The notes beneath the pieces are model-generated. The model had not been told where the DNA came from. It did no database searches and saw nothing but the letters and a program-made list of their open reading frames with translations. A program made the translations under genes and the position numbers. From Geothrix sp. 21YS21S-2 (GTDB lineage Bacteria; Acidobacteriota; Holophagae; Holophagales; Holophagaceae): 64,000 nt of DNA. Of this stretch, positions 1 to 8,857 are shown one piece after another; position 1 is the stretch's first letter, and each line of letters begins with the position of its first letter. The stretch spans positions 4,281,001 to 4,345,000 of the forward strand of contig NZ_CP132910.1 of assembly GCF_030846775.1 (NCBI RefSeq), written 5' to 3'.

Positions 1-1
1 C

Positions 2-178
2 TTCTTCACCACCAAGTCCGGCGGCAGCGGCATCGGCCTGGTGCTGAGCCGCCAGATCGCCGAGGCCCACGGCGGGAGCCTGGTGCTGGCCAACCGCGAG
101 GACGGACCCGGGGCCCGGGCCGTCCTGCGGCTGCCGCTGGACCCGGATGCCGACGCTTCTCCCGCCCCGGGAACCTGA
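2..178 (+). CDS. Sensor histidine kinase, C-terminal fragment (cut by window start)
   Basis: The frame entering at base 2 reads FFTTKSGGSGIGLVLSRQIA and ends at TGA 176-178. This is the end of a HATPase_c domain: the F-box (FFTTK) followed by the G2 box (GSGIGL), then the last beta strands (GGSLVLAN, ARAVLRLPL). Such a domain binds ATP and phosphorylates a conserved histidine in the same protein. Only about 58 residues are visible, so the sensor type, the partner and the upstream domains cannot be known. No receiver domain follows. The next gene on the same strand starts about 105 bp downstream. Confidence 0.85.
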   Translation, partial: FFTTKSGGSGIGLVLSRQIAEAHGGSLVLANREDGPGARAVLRLPLDPDADASPAPGT

Positions 179-284
179 TAGGGTTGAAGGATCCCAGCCT
201 TCCTGTCTTCGCCCGGATCCATCGGCCGGCCCCGGCCGGGTCATGCCGCGCGATCCCAGGGCCTTCCCAGGATCGGAGCGATCG

Positions 285-878
285 ATGAACGACAGAATGA
301 AAGCCTTCCTCCTCGCGGCGATGTGCGCCCCCCTCCTGCACGGCCAGGGCGCCGCCTCGCGCGTGGGCATCGCCGCCGGGTACGCCATCCCGACGGAGCT
401 CCACGCGGCCAATGCCCTCGTCGCGGGGCTCAACGTGTATTTCCGGTCCCAGGGGCGCCTGCGGCTGGAAGGCGTCACCTTCGGTCCGAACCGGACCTGG
501 GACACCTGGACGACCATGGAGAGCAAGGGCAGCGCCGTCACGCTCGGCTGCGACTGGATGCCCGGCAACGGGAAGGTGCGTGCGATCCTGGGGATCGGCG
601 CCATGGCGTGGTCCCAGACCCTGGGCCAGCAGGCCATCGGGCCCAATGGAGGCGCCTCGTTCCGGACCTACGGGGGGAAGCGGTCCGGAGCCTCCATCGT
701 GCCGGCCGCGGGGGTCCAGGTCAGGCTCACCCGGCAGCTCGCCCTGGAGGCCCGCTACGCCGCCGCGATCAATACGGGCCGGCACGACTACAACCTGAGC
801 TACCAGGTGGGGAACGAGGAGCGCCCGATGAGCTACTTCGCGGTCAGCCTCGAGTACCGTTTCCCCAGGTTCCACTGA
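285..878 (+). CDS. Outer-membrane beta-barrel protein, small porin-like
   Basis: A 197-aa protein opening with a signal peptide (MNDRMKAFLLAAMCAPLLHGQ) and continuing as alternating beta strands: SRVGIAAGYAIP, LVAGLNVYFRS, RLRLEGVTFG, AVTLGCDWMPG, VRAILGIGAMAW, GVQVRLTRQLALEARYAAAI. It ends with YFAVSLEYRFPRFH, the aromatic-terminated last strand expected of a protein assembled by the BAM complex. About eight strands fit the length. I chose ATG 285 because it places the signal peptide at the N-terminus and has GGAG upstream; ATG 297 is an alternative. Family resemblance is to OmpW/OmpA-barrel proteins by architecture only; the ligand is unknown. Confidence 0.6.
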   Translation: MNDRMKAFLLAAMCAPLLHGQGAASRVGIAAGYAIPTELHAANALVAGLNVYFRSQGRLRLEGVTFGPNRTWDTWTTMESKGSAVTLGCDWMPGNGKVRAILGIGAMAWSQTLGQQAIGPNGGASFRTYGGKRSGASIVPAAGVQVRLTRQLALEARYAAAINTGRHDYNLSYQVGNEERPMSYFAVSLEYRFPRFH

Positions 879-898
879 CCCCCCGGAGCGCCGGAAGG

Positions 899-1396
899 CT
901 ATTTCCGCCGGCTGGTACCTTCGACGTAGGTGGTGAACGCGTCCGGCTTCCCCGGAGGCGCGATGGCGAAGGCCACGGAGACCACCCCGTCCCCCCTGCT
1001 CCGGTAGGTCAGCCTGAAACCCGGCCCCGGTCCCGCCTCGCTCTGGAACGCCACCCCTTCGCCCTTGGCCAGCACCGCGGCGTCGTAGCGGATCACGTGG
1101 CCCTCGTTGTCCAGGTAGAAGGCCTTGAGCTTCCCGCCCTCGGCGTAGACGGTCATCAGGTCCTCATGGCGTGCGGCCGGGCGTCCGTTCCGGGCGGGAT
1201 AGTCCGCGAAGCTCCGGCGCACCAGCGCCTTGCCGTCCAATTCGAACCGGAAGGAGAACGCGCCGGACGCCTTGCCGGGTTCGCCTGAACCCTCTCCCTC
1301 CCAGTCGCCGGCGAGAAACCGCACGGGCGCGAAGGGGTCCGGCGCCTGGGCAACCAGGGCCGCGCAGGCGAGCGAGAAAAGGGCAGTGCGGAGCAT
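899..1396 (-). CDS. Secreted DUF1579/nitrobindin-like beta-barrel protein, copy 1
   Basis: A 165-aa protein with an N-terminal signal peptide (MLRTALFSLACAALVAQA) followed by PFAPVRFLAGDWEGEGSGEPG, the opening typical of DUF1579/THAP4-like lipocalin-type barrels (FLAGDWxGxG). It is homologous to the next gene upstream on the same strand, so the two form a tandem duplication. ATG 1396 has AAAGGA upstream and gives a clean signal peptide. A GTG at 1411 that overlaps the upstream stop is also possible and would add five residues. The ligand is not evident; related barrels bind haem or lipid, but no haem-coordinating residue can be assigned from sequence alone. Confidence 0.6.
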   Translation of the reverse strand: MLRTALFSLACAALVAQAPDPFAPVRFLAGDWEGEGSGEPGKASGAFSFRFELDGKALVRRSFADYPARNGRPAARHEDLMTVYAEGGKLKAFYLDNEGHVIRYDAAVLAKGEGVAFQSEAGPGPGFRLTYRSRGDGVVSVAFAIAPPGKPDAFTTYVEGTSRRK

Positions 1397-1407
1397 GGGA
1401 CGTCCTT

Positions 1408-1938
1408 TCACCTGGCGGGCACACGCTTGAACACGGTCGTGGCGTAGACGGCGTAATCCTTGCCCGGCGGGGCGATCTCGAAGGTCTCCCGGAATTCGTC
1501 CGGCGAGACCAGGTCGTAGGCTTCCCGGGCCCGCCAGCGGCTGTCCAGGTTCTCGAAGGCTTCCGACACGAAGACCAGGCGCTTCGGGGAGCTCAGGTCC
1601 TCGTCGAAGGCGTACTGGTTGACGAAGCTCTCCTGGTGGAACTGGCGCACCACGAGGCGCTTCCTCTTCTTGTCGTAGCTGAACATGCTCCAGTGCTCAT
1701 GCACCTCGCCCGGCTTGCCTGCGGCGGTGGGCAGGTAGGTGGAGACGTTGCGCTCGTGGAGGAACTTCGCCCCCATGACGAAACGGTAGGTCCTCTGGGC
1801 GGTGCCCGTGCCGGGTTCGCCCGAGGAGACCCCGGTCCACTCCCCCGACAGGAACCGCACCGGCGCCCAGGGATCCGGGGTGAGCGTCTGGGCCTGGGCG
1901 CACAGGGCGAAGGCGAAGGGAAGCAGGAATGCGCGCAT
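1408..1938 (-). CDS. Secreted DUF1579/nitrobindin-like beta-barrel protein, copy 2
   Basis: A 176-aa paralogue of the downstream gene. It has a signal peptide (MRAFLLPFAFALCAQAQ), then DPWAPVRFLSGEWTGVSSGEPG aligning with PFAPVRFLAGDWEGEGSGEPG in copy 1, and the same closing segment (FEIAPPGKDYAVYATTV against FAIAPPGKPDAFTTYVEG). Its stop lies directly before copy 1, so the pair is probably co-transcribed, this gene first. Sequence divergence is large apart from the first strand and the last strand, indicating an old duplication. Function unknown; periplasmic or secreted location is inferred from the signal peptide. Confidence 0.6.
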   Translation of the reverse strand: MRAFLLPFAFALCAQAQTLTPDPWAPVRFLSGEWTGVSSGEPGTGTAQRTYRFVMGAKFLHERNVSTYLPTAAGKPGEVHEHWSMFSYDKKRKRLVVRQFHQESFVNQYAFDEDLSSPKRLVFVSEAFENLDSRWRAREAYDLVSPDEFRETFEIAPPGKDYAVYATTVFKRVPAR

Positions 1939-1968
1939 GGGTTCCTCGGCGGGGAACCCGATTGTAGC

Positions 1969-3474
1969 TCATGCGGCCCGGCCGCGCCTGGGAGGTTCGC
2001 ACTCGCCCAGCGCCCGCGTCCCGCCCGCGGGCAGTTCCTCCTCCAGCCGCACAATGAAGCCCCACAGCGCGGCCACGTGGCCCAGCACCTTGGCCCAGTC
2101 CGGCGCCAGGTCCCGGCGGTTGCGGCTGAAGTAGCGCAGGGTGAGGCTGCGGTCCCCCCGCAGGTCCACGTTCCACACCTGGATGTCGGGCTCGCGGCTG
2201 CCGAGGTTGTACTGTTCGGCCAGGGCCTGCCGCAGGTGGCGGAAGCCGGGGTCGTCGTGGATGGGTCCGATGGCGAGTCTGGCATCGGCGTCGTCGTCCC
2301 TCACGGTGAAGAAGCGGAAGTCCCGCATGACCTTCGGGGAGAGGTACTGGGCGATGAAACTCTCGTCCTTGAAGTTCTGCATGGCGAAATGGAAGGTCTC
2401 GAGCCAGTTCCGGCCGGCCACCCCGGGGAACCAGGCCCGGTCCTCCTCCGTGGGGCTCTCGCACATGCGGCGGATGTCCTTCCACAGGGCGAAGCCCAGG
2501 GCGTAGGGGTTGATGCCCGAGTACCAGTCGCTGTTGTAGGGGGGCTGGTGGAGGACGTTGGCATGGGACTGGAGGCACTCCAGCATGAAGCCCTCGCCCA
2601 CCTGGCCCCGGTCGTAGAGGCTGTTGAGGAGGGTGTAGTGCCAGTAGGAGGCCCACCCCTCGTTCATCACCTGGGTCTGGCGCTGGGGATGGAAGTACTG
2701 GGCGATCTTGCGCACGATGCGCACGACCTCGCGCTCCCAGGGCTCCAAGAGGGGGGCGTTCTTCTCGATGAAGTAGAGGATGTTCTCCTCCGGTTCGGCG
2801 GGAAAGCGCGCCCGGGCGGGTTCCTCCTTCTCCTTCGGGGCCACCAGGGTGCGCCAGAGCTCGTTGAGCTGGGCCTGCTGGTAGTCCTGGCGCTCCTTCT
2901 GCCGCTGCTGCTCCTTGACGAGTGAGAGCTTCGGGGCGCGCTTGAAGCGGTCAACGCCCACGTTCATCAGCGCGTGGCACGCGTCCAGGAGCTGCTCCAC
3001 CGCGTCCTGGCCGTGCTTCTCCTCGCACTCGGCGATGAAGCGCCGGGCGAATACCAGGTAGTCGATGATGGAATGGGCGCAGGTCCACTGCCGGAACAGG
3101 TGATTGCCCTTGAAGAAGGAGTTGTGGCCGTAGGCCGCGTGGGCGATGACCAGGGCCTGCATGGGCAGGCTGTTCTCCTCCATGAGGTAGGCGATGCAGG
3201 GGTCGGAGTTGATGACGATCTCGTAGGCCAGGCCCATCTGGCCGCGCTTGTAGCGGCTCTCCGTGGCGAGGAAGTGCTTGCCGAAGGACCAGTGGTGGTA
3301 GTAGACGGGCATTCCGATTGAGGCGTAGGCGTCCATCATCTGCTCGGTGGTGATGATCTCCAGCTGGTGGGGGTAGCACTCCAGGCCGAAGCCGGCCGCG
3401 GCCCGGCCGATGGCGGCGTCGTAGGCCTCGATGGCCTCGAAGGTCCAGTCCGATCCGGTGGGGAGCAGGCTCAT
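1969..3474 (-). CDS. spoVR: SpoVR family protein
   Basis: A 501-aa SpoVR/YcgB family protein. Diagnostic segments include WTFEAIEAYD near the start, CYPHQLEIITTEQMMDAYAS, MPVYYHHWSFGKHF, MNEGWASYWHYTLLN and LRYFSRNRRDL near the end. The length fits the family (about 500). ATG 3474 overlaps the stop of yeaH (ATGA, 3471-3474), so translation is probably coupled. SpoVR family members accompany YeaH and PrkA in many non-sporulating bacteria, where the three are induced by starvation or stress; the biochemical role of SpoVR is not established. The third gene of the overlapping operon prkA-yeaH-spoVR. Confidence 0.95.
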   Translation of the reverse strand: MSLLPTGSDWTFEAIEAYDAAIGRAAAGFGLECYPHQLEIITTEQMMDAYASIGMPVYYHHWSFGKHFLATESRYKRGQMGLAYEIVINSDPCIAYLMEENSLPMQALVIAHAAYGHNSFFKGNHLFRQWTCAHSIIDYLVFARRFIAECEEKHGQDAVEQLLDACHALMNVGVDRFKRAPKLSLVKEQQRQKERQDYQQAQLNELWRTLVAPKEKEEPARARFPAEPEENILYFIEKNAPLLEPWEREVVRIVRKIAQYFHPQRQTQVMNEGWASYWHYTLLNSLYDRGQVGEGFMLECLQSHANVLHQPPYNSDWYSGINPYALGFALWKDIRRMCESPTEEDRAWFPGVAGRNWLETFHFAMQNFKDESFIAQYLSPKVMRDFRFFTVRDDDADARLAIGPIHDDPGFRHLRQALAEQYNLGSREPDIQVWNVDLRGDRSLTLRYFSRNRRDLAPDWAKVLGHVAALWGFIVRLEEELPAGGTRALGECEPPRRGRAA

Positions 3475-4709
3475 GACACCCTCTTCTTGAAGAGTTCGTG
3501 GAAGACCGGGTAGATCTCGCCGGCCGAGGCCACCCGGCGCATGGCGAAGGTTCCGGGGTGGGCCTTCTGCACCTGGGCGTATTCCTCCCAGAGGTTCTGG
3601 GGCCGCCCCTCGGAGATCTCGAGGTAGGCGAAGTGCTGCACCTTTGGGATGATCCGGCTGCCCATGAGATCCAGGCAGATGAGGGAGTCCTCCTGCCAGT
3701 TGTCGCCGTCCGAGGCCTGGGCCCCGTAGATGTTCCACAGGCCGCTGGCGTAGCGCTCCTCGATGACCTTGTGCATCATGCGCAGGGCCGTGGACACCAC
3801 GGTGCCGCCGGATTCCCGGGAGTGGAAGAACACGTCCTCGTCCACCTCCTCGGCCACGGTGTGGTGGCGGATGAAGACCACCTCGATGCGCTCGTAGTTG
3901 CGCTTGAGGAAGAGGTACAGCAGCGTGAAGAACCGCTTGGCCATGTTCTTCTTGGGCTCGTCCATGGAGCCGGAGACGTCCATCAGGCAGAACATCACCG
4001 CCTGGGTCGAGGGCTGGGTGACGAGGGTGCGGTTGTTGTAGCGCAGGTCGAAGGTGTCGATGAAGGGGACGCCGGCCATGCGCTGGCGGAGCCCGGCCAG
4101 CTCCAGGCGCATGTCCTCGTCGTCGCTTGTCTCCAGCAGCTCCTCCAGCTCGCGGATGCGGGAGCGGGCCGGGCCCGCCGCGGCGATGCGCCTGCCGGCG
4201 GCGCCGCGCATGGTGCGGATGAAGTTGATGTTGGCGGGAACCCCGGTCTGGGTGTAGCCGGCCCGGACCCACTTCCGGGTCTCCACCGCCGCCAGGTGGC
4301 GCTTGACGAGGTTGGGAAGGGCCAGCTCCTCGAAGAAGAGCTCCAGGAACTCCTCCCGGGTGAGGGTGAAGGTGAAGGCGTCCTGGCCCTCCCCGTCGGG
4401 GCTGGACTGGGAACCCCTGCCGCCGGCCCCGGAGGAAGGGCGGTCCACCCGGTCCCCGGTGGTGAAGGCGTCGTTGCCCGGGTGGACGCGCTCCTTGAGG
4501 CCGCCCCCGCCCAGGCCGAACTGCGGCTCCGTGAGGTCCCTGGCGGGGATGCCGATCCTCCGGCCCCCGTCCAGGTCGCGGATGCCGCCCTTGTCGATGA
4601 CGTCCGATACGGCCTTGCGGATCTCCTGGCGGAACCGCCGGAGGAAGCGGCTGCGGTTCACCGAGCTCTTGTTCCGGCTGTCGGAGCGCCGGTCGACGAT
4701 GCGGTTCAT
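3471..4709 (-). CDS. yeaH: YeaH/DUF444 family protein with VWA-like domain
   Basis: A 412-aa DUF444 protein. The N-terminal part (NRIVDRRSDSRNKSSVNRSR, then GGRRIGIPARDLTEP) is characteristic of YeaH/YhbH. The C-terminal half carries a von Willebrand A-like segment with a MIDAS motif DVSGS within VMFCLMDVSGSMDEP, followed by FIRHHTVAEEVDEDVFF and GGTVVSTAL. Start ATG 4709 overlaps the prkA stop by four bases (ATGA), and its own stop overlaps the spoVR start in the same way, so the three are one translationally coupled unit. The MIDAS suggests metal-dependent binding to a partner, plausibly PrkA or SpoVR; that is inference from co-occurrence. Confidence 0.93.
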   Translation of the reverse strand: MNRIVDRRSDSRNKSSVNRSRFLRRFRQEIRKAVSDVIDKGGIRDLDGGRRIGIPARDLTEPQFGLGGGGLKERVHPGNDAFTTGDRVDRPSSGAGGRGSQSSPDGEGQDAFTFTLTREEFLELFFEELALPNLVKRHLAAVETRKWVRAGYTQTGVPANINFIRTMRGAAGRRIAAAGPARSRIRELEELLETSDDEDMRLELAGLRQRMAGVPFIDTFDLRYNNRTLVTQPSTQAVMFCLMDVSGSMDEPKKNMAKRFFTLLYLFLKRNYERIEVVFIRHHTVAEEVDEDVFFHSRESGGTVVSTALRMMHKVIEERYASGLWNIYGAQASDGDNWQEDSLICLDLMGSRIIPKVQHFAYLEISEGRPQNLWEEYAQVQKAHPGTFAMRRVASAGEIYPVFHELFKKRVS

Positions 4710-6628
4710 GAGGCCTTCCGGACTCGCAGGTACCAGTCGCACAGCAGGCGAACCTGCTTTTCCGTATAGCCCTTGCTGGTCATGCGATCCACGAAGTCCT
4801 GGTGCTTCTTCTGCTCGTCGGCGCTGCCCTTGGCGTTGAAGGAGATCACCGGCAGCAGCTCCTCGGAGCTGGAGAACATCTTCTTCTCGATGACGGCCCG
4901 CAGCTTCTCGTACGAGGTCCAGGAGGGGTTCCTGCCCTCGTTGCGGGCACGCGCGCGCAGCACGAAGTTCACCACCTCGTTGCGGAAGTCCTTGGGGTTG
5001 GCGATGCCCGCGGGCTTCTCGATCTTCTCCAGCTCCTCGTTGAGGGCGGAGCGGTCCAGCATCTCGCCGGTGTTGGGGTCCCGGAACTCCTGGTCCTGGA
5101 TCCAGAAGTCGGCGTAGGTGATGTAGCGGTCGAAGATGTTCTGGCCGTATTCCGAGTAGCTCTCCAGGTAGGCGGTCTGGATCTCCTTGCCGATGAAGTC
5201 CGCGTAGCGGGGGGACAGGAACTCCTTGATGTAGCGCAGGTACTGCTCCTCCACCACCGCCGGGAACTGCTCCTGCTCGATCTGCTGCTCCAGCACGTAC
5301 ATGAGGTGGACCGGGTTGGCCGCCACCTCCCGGTGGTCGAAGTTGAAGACCTTGGAGAGGATCTTGAAGGCGAAGCGCGTCGAGAGGCCCGTCATGCCCT
5401 CGTCCACGCCGGCCATGTCCCGGTATTCCTGGTGGCTCTTGGCCTTGGGGTCGGTGTCCTTGAGGTTCTCCCCGTCGTAGACCCGCATCTTGGAATAGAC
5501 GTTGGAGTGCTCGGGGTCCTTGATGCGGCTGAGCACCGAGAACTGGCCCAGCATGCGCAGGGTGTCCGGGGCGCAGGGCGCCGCGGACAGCGAGGAATTG
5601 TCCAGGAGCTTGCGGTAGATGTGGACCTCGTCGGTGACCCGCAGGCAGTAGGGCACCTTCACGATGTAGATGCGGTCCAGGAAGGCCTCGTTGTTGCGGT
5701 TGTTCCTGAAGGTCTGCCACTCGGCCTCGTTGGAGTGGGCCAGTATCAGCCCGTCGAAGGGGATGGCCCCGAAGCCCTCGGTGCCCTTGTAGTTGCCCTC
5801 CTGGGTGGCGGTGAGCAGCGGATGCAGGACCTTGATGGGCGCCTTGAACATCTCCACGAACTCCAGCATCCCCCGGTTGGCCAGGCACAGGCCGCCGGAG
5901 TAGGAATAGGCGTCCGGGTCGTTCTGGCTGCAGGTCTCCAGCTTGCGGATGTCGATCTTGCCCACCAGGGCGGAGATGTCCTGGTTGTTCTCGTCCCCGG
6001 GCTCGGTCTTGGCCACGGCCACCTGGCCGAGCTGGGAGGGGAAGCGCTTGACCACGCGGAAGCGGGTGATGTCGCCGCCATGCTCGTGGAGTCGCTTGAC
6101 GGCCCAGGGACTCATGATGGACGTGAGGCAGCGCCGCGGGATGCCGAAGTCCTCCTCCAGGATCCGGCCGTCCTCCGCGGGGTTGAACAGGCCCAGGGGC
6201 GACTCGTTCACGGGCGAGCCCTTCACCGCGTAGAAGGGCACCTTCTCGATGAGGGCCTTGAGCTCCTCGGCCAGGGAGGACTTGCCGCCCCCCACGGGAC
6301 CCAGGAGGTAGAGGATCTGCTTGCGCTCCTCCAGGCCCTGGGCCGCGTGTCGGAAGTAGGCCACGATGGATTCGATGACCTCCTCCATTCCATAGAAGTC
6401 CCGGAAGGCCGGGTAGACCCGGATGACCTTGTTGGCGAAGATCCGGGAATGGCGTTCCTGGAGCCGCGTGTCGACGATCTCCGGCTCGCCGATGGCCTTG
6501 AGCATGCGCTCGGCCACGTTGGCGTAGGCGGAGGGGTCGCGCCGGCAGAGCTCCAGGTACTCCTGCAAGGACATCTCCTCTTCCCTGGCGGATTCGTAGC
6601 GGTCCTGGAAGCGGTCGAAAATGGACAT
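4706..6628 (-). CDS. prkA: PrkA serine protein kinase (AAA+ type)
   Basis: A 640-aa PrkA. The AAA+ domain shows a Walker A (LLGPVGGGKSSLAEEL) near residue 105-120, and the C-terminal PrkA kinase-like domain follows (SPRYADFIGKEIQTAYLESY, YITYADFWIQDQEFRDPNTG). Length matches E. coli YeaG (about 644). ATG 6628 (MSIFDRFQDRY) has a strong AAGGAGG ribosome site 4-5 bases upstream, so an ATG seven codons earlier is rejected. It is the first gene of prkA-yeaH-spoVR. Family members couple stress or starvation to gene expression; PrkA proteins have been described as kinase and as AAA+ protease. Confidence 0.95.
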   Translation of the reverse strand: MSIFDRFQDRYESAREEEMSLQEYLELCRRDPSAYANVAERMLKAIGEPEIVDTRLQERHSRIFANKVIRVYPAFRDFYGMEEVIESIVAYFRHAAQGLEERKQILYLLGPVGGGKSSLAEELKALIEKVPFYAVKGSPVNESPLGLFNPAEDGRILEEDFGIPRRCLTSIMSPWAVKRLHEHGGDITRFRVVKRFPSQLGQVAVAKTEPGDENNQDISALVGKIDIRKLETCSQNDPDAYSYSGGLCLANRGMLEFVEMFKAPIKVLHPLLTATQEGNYKGTEGFGAIPFDGLILAHSNEAEWQTFRNNRNNEAFLDRIYIVKVPYCLRVTDEVHIYRKLLDNSSLSAAPCAPDTLRMLGQFSVLSRIKDPEHSNVYSKMRVYDGENLKDTDPKAKSHQEYRDMAGVDEGMTGLSTRFAFKILSKVFNFDHREVAANPVHLMYVLEQQIEQEQFPAVVEEQYLRYIKEFLSPRYADFIGKEIQTAYLESYSEYGQNIFDRYITYADFWIQDQEFRDPNTGEMLDRSALNEELEKIEKPAGIANPKDFRNEVVNFVLRARARNEGRNPSWTSYEKLRAVIEKKMFSSSEELLPVISFNAKGSADEQKKHQDFVDRMTSKGYTEKQVRLLCDWYLRVRKAS

Positions 6629-6774
6629 GGGGCCTCCTTCGGGGCGCACCTCCGGTACCCTGGCGAAAGGGGGCCATCCCTGCGGGTCCGGATGAATTAA
6701 TAATATTCCAGTTTTCAGGATAACCCGCGGCCCCCAGCCGTCAAGCGGGTGTGGGGAAATTTATGAATAGATAA
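6629..6774. promoter_or_regulatory. AT-rich intergenic region upstream of prkA
   Basis: A 146-bp gap between prkA (starting 6628, minus) and the stop of the molybdopterin oxidoreductase gene. Its middle, around 6690-6720, is strikingly AT-rich for this genome (TTAATAATATTCC), which fits a promoter for prkA on the minus strand. I could not identify a convincing -24/-12 sigma-54 pair or a clear sigma-70 pair. A second AT-rich stretch at 6758-6780 (TTATGAATAGATAATTACAA) sits over the end of the oxidoreductase gene. Confidence 0.35.
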
Positions 6775-8775
6775 TTACAATCTGCGGATATCCACCTTGT
6801 TGTCATAGAAGGTGCTGCCGCCTCCGCGGTCCGTGAGCCGCTGGGACGTGAGGGCGTTCACGGAGCGGGTCCCCGGCGCGAACTCCAGCCACCAGACCCC
6901 CTCGGCCACCAGCACCCCGGAAGGCACCGCGGCCGAGAGCTCCAGGGCGAAGGCCACCTCGCCCAGGGTGTTGAAGGCGGCCACGGCCTCGCCGTCCCGC
7001 AGGCCGCGGGCGGCGGCGTCCCCGGGATTCATCAGGATGCGCATCCCCTTGCGCCGGGCCCGGAGCTCGTCCCGTTCGCAGAAGGAGGAGTTCAGGCCGA
7101 ACAGCGAAGGCGCCGTCATGAGGGAGAAGGGCGGCGCGTCGCCCTCCCCGTGGGGAGGCAGGAAGCGGGGCAGGGGGTGGGGTTCGCGGGGGTTGAGCAG
7201 TTCCACCTTGCCCGAGGGCGTGCGGAAGCGCGGCCCCGGGGGCGGCGTCACCTCCACCGCCCTCCCCGCGGCCAGCGCGGCTTCGTCGACGCCCTCCCGC
7301 CAGGGGCTGGGCAGCGCCAGCAGGTGGTCGATGAGGTCGTCGGCGCCCTGCCGGAAGAAGGGCTCGGGAAAGCCCATGGCCCCGGCCAGGAGCCCGAAGA
7401 CCTCCCAGTTGCTGCGGCTCTCCCCCACGGGCGGCAGCGCGGGCCGGGCCCGCTGGATGCAGTAGCTGCCGTAGGCCTTGTACAGGTCGCTGTGCTCCAG
7501 GGAGGAGGTGGCGGGCAGGACGATGTCGGCGTAGCGCGCGGTGTCCGTGAGGAACCGCTCGTGCACCACGGTGAAGAGGTCCTCCCGGGCCAGCCCCGCC
7601 AGCACCGCGTTCTGGTCCGGCGCCACCACGGCCGGGTTGGAGTGGTAGACGTAGAGGGACATCACCCGGGGCCCGTCCAGCTCGAGCAGGGCGTGGCCCA
7701 GGCGGTTCATGTTCACGGTGCGGACGGGACCCTGCAGCAGGTCCTCCCGGGTCACCTCGGCCATGGCGAAGGCCCCGCCGGTGGAGGTGGAGCCGAAGCA
7801 GCCGCCCCCGGGGCGGCCGTAGGCGCCGACCAGGGCCGGAAGGCACGCGATGGTGCGCACGGTCATGGCCCCGTTGCCGTACCGGGAGAGGCCGCCGCCG
7901 ATGACGATGCAGGGGTCCTGGGCCGCGCCGTAGGCGCGGGCCAGGGCCTCCACCTCGGCCGCGGGCACCCCTGTCAGGGCCTCCACCCGCTCCGGGGGGT
8001 AGTCCGGCAGGATGTCCCGGGCCAGTTCCGGGAAGCCCTGGGTGTGCTCTCCGAGAAAGGCCCGGTCCAGGAGCCCCTCCCGCACAAGCACGTGCATGAG
8101 TCCCAGGGCCAGGGCCCCGTCGCTGCCCGGGCGGACCAGACAGGTCATGTCCGCCTCCGCCGCCGTGGGCGTGCGGTAGGTCTCCACCAGCCACACCTTG
8201 CCTCCGCGCCGCCGCGCCTCGCGCACGTCCTTGAGCCCGTGGACGCTGGTGGCCACCGCGTTGATGCCCCAGAGGACCACCAGATCGCAGCCCCGCAGCG
8301 CAAAGGGATGGGGGCAGGGGGTCTGGCCCAGCACGGCCTCCAGGCCCGCGGCCTTGGCCGGCGTGCAGATGGTCCGGTCCAGGCGGCTCGCCCCCAGCCG
8401 GTGGAAGAAGGGGTGCCCGGCGTTGCGCTGGACCAGGCCCATGGTGCCCGCGTAGGAGTAGGGCAGGATGGCCTGGGCGCCGTGGGCGGCGATGATCCCC
8501 TTCCACGAGGCCGCGATGCGGTCGATGGCCTCGGGCCAGGAGACGGGCGCGAACTGGCCGCTTCCCTTGGGACCGGTGCGTAGCAAGGGAACGGTCAGGC
8601 GTCTTGGGCTGTGGACCGTGTCCTGGTAGCGGGTCATTTTCGGGCAGAGGCTGCCCCGGCTGTGGGGGTGCTCCGGGTCGCCCTTCACGGAAACCGCCAA
8701 GCCTCCCTCAACCTCCACAAGGAGCCCGCAGGCGTCAGGGCAATCGTAGGGACAAACCGACCTTCGCACGAGCAT
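6775..8775 (-). CDS. Molybdopterin-dependent oxidoreductase (DMSO reductase family, cytoplasmic)
   Basis: A 666-aa catalytic subunit. The N-terminus carries the [4Fe-4S] motif CPYDCPDACGLLV followed by GSLCPKM (C-x3-C-x3-C-xn-C). Central segments fit the bis-MGD enzymes (VSWPEAIDRIA, LPYSYAGTMGLVQRNAG, WGINAVATSVHG, RPGSDGALALGLMHVLV), and the C-terminal molydop-binding domain follows (MNPGDAAARGLRDGEAV). The cysteine in DRTICTPAKA lies where the protein ligand to Mo usually sits, so a Cys ligand is likely (inference). There is no Tat signal, so it should be cytoplasmic. ATG 8775 begins directly before the cluster; upstream in-frame sequence is non-homologous. No electron-transfer subunit is adjacent and the substrate is unknown. 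Confidence 0.88.
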   Translation of the reverse strand: MLVRRSVCPYDCPDACGLLVEVEGGLAVSVKGDPEHPHSRGSLCPKMTRYQDTVHSPRRLTVPLLRTGPKGSGQFAPVSWPEAIDRIAASWKGIIAAHGAQAILPYSYAGTMGLVQRNAGHPFFHRLGASRLDRTICTPAKAAGLEAVLGQTPCPHPFALRGCDLVVLWGINAVATSVHGLKDVREARRRGGKVWLVETYRTPTAAEADMTCLVRPGSDGALALGLMHVLVREGLLDRAFLGEHTQGFPELARDILPDYPPERVEALTGVPAAEVEALARAYGAAQDPCIVIGGGLSRYGNGAMTVRTIACLPALVGAYGRPGGGCFGSTSTGGAFAMAEVTREDLLQGPVRTVNMNRLGHALLELDGPRVMSLYVYHSNPAVVAPDQNAVLAGLAREDLFTVVHERFLTDTARYADIVLPATSSLEHSDLYKAYGSYCIQRARPALPPVGESRSNWEVFGLLAGAMGFPEPFFRQGADDLIDHLLALPSPWREGVDEAALAAGRAVEVTPPPGPRFRTPSGKVELLNPREPHPLPRFLPPHGEGDAPPFSLMTAPSLFGLNSSFCERDELRARRKGMRILMNPGDAAARGLRDGEAVAAFNTLGEVAFALELSAAVPSGVLVAEGVWWLEFAPGTRSVNALTSQRLTDRGGGSTFYDNKVDIRRL

Positions 8776-8857
8776 GGGGATCCCCGCAGGATGTGCCCCC
8801 GGGCCCCGGGGGGATGGATAGTATGGGGTTAAGGGGGAAGGGAGCGCATCCCCTCCC

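Noticed and set aside
1969-4272. SpoVR as a 767-aa protein
   Set aside because: The frame is open upstream of ATG 3474, but that part is the out-of-frame reading of yeaH; the SpoVR homology starts at MSLLP.
1171-6700. Long open frames opposite spoVR, yeaH and prkA
   Set aside because: In G+C-rich genes the opposite strand often stays open. These frames lack ribosome sites and show skewed Val/Leu/Gly/His composition; the overlapping minus-strand proteins are clearly conserved.
6629-6774. Sigma-54 promoter before prkA
   Set aside because: I looked for TGGCAC-N5-TTGC on the minus strand; only weak matches (CTGGAATATT) were found.
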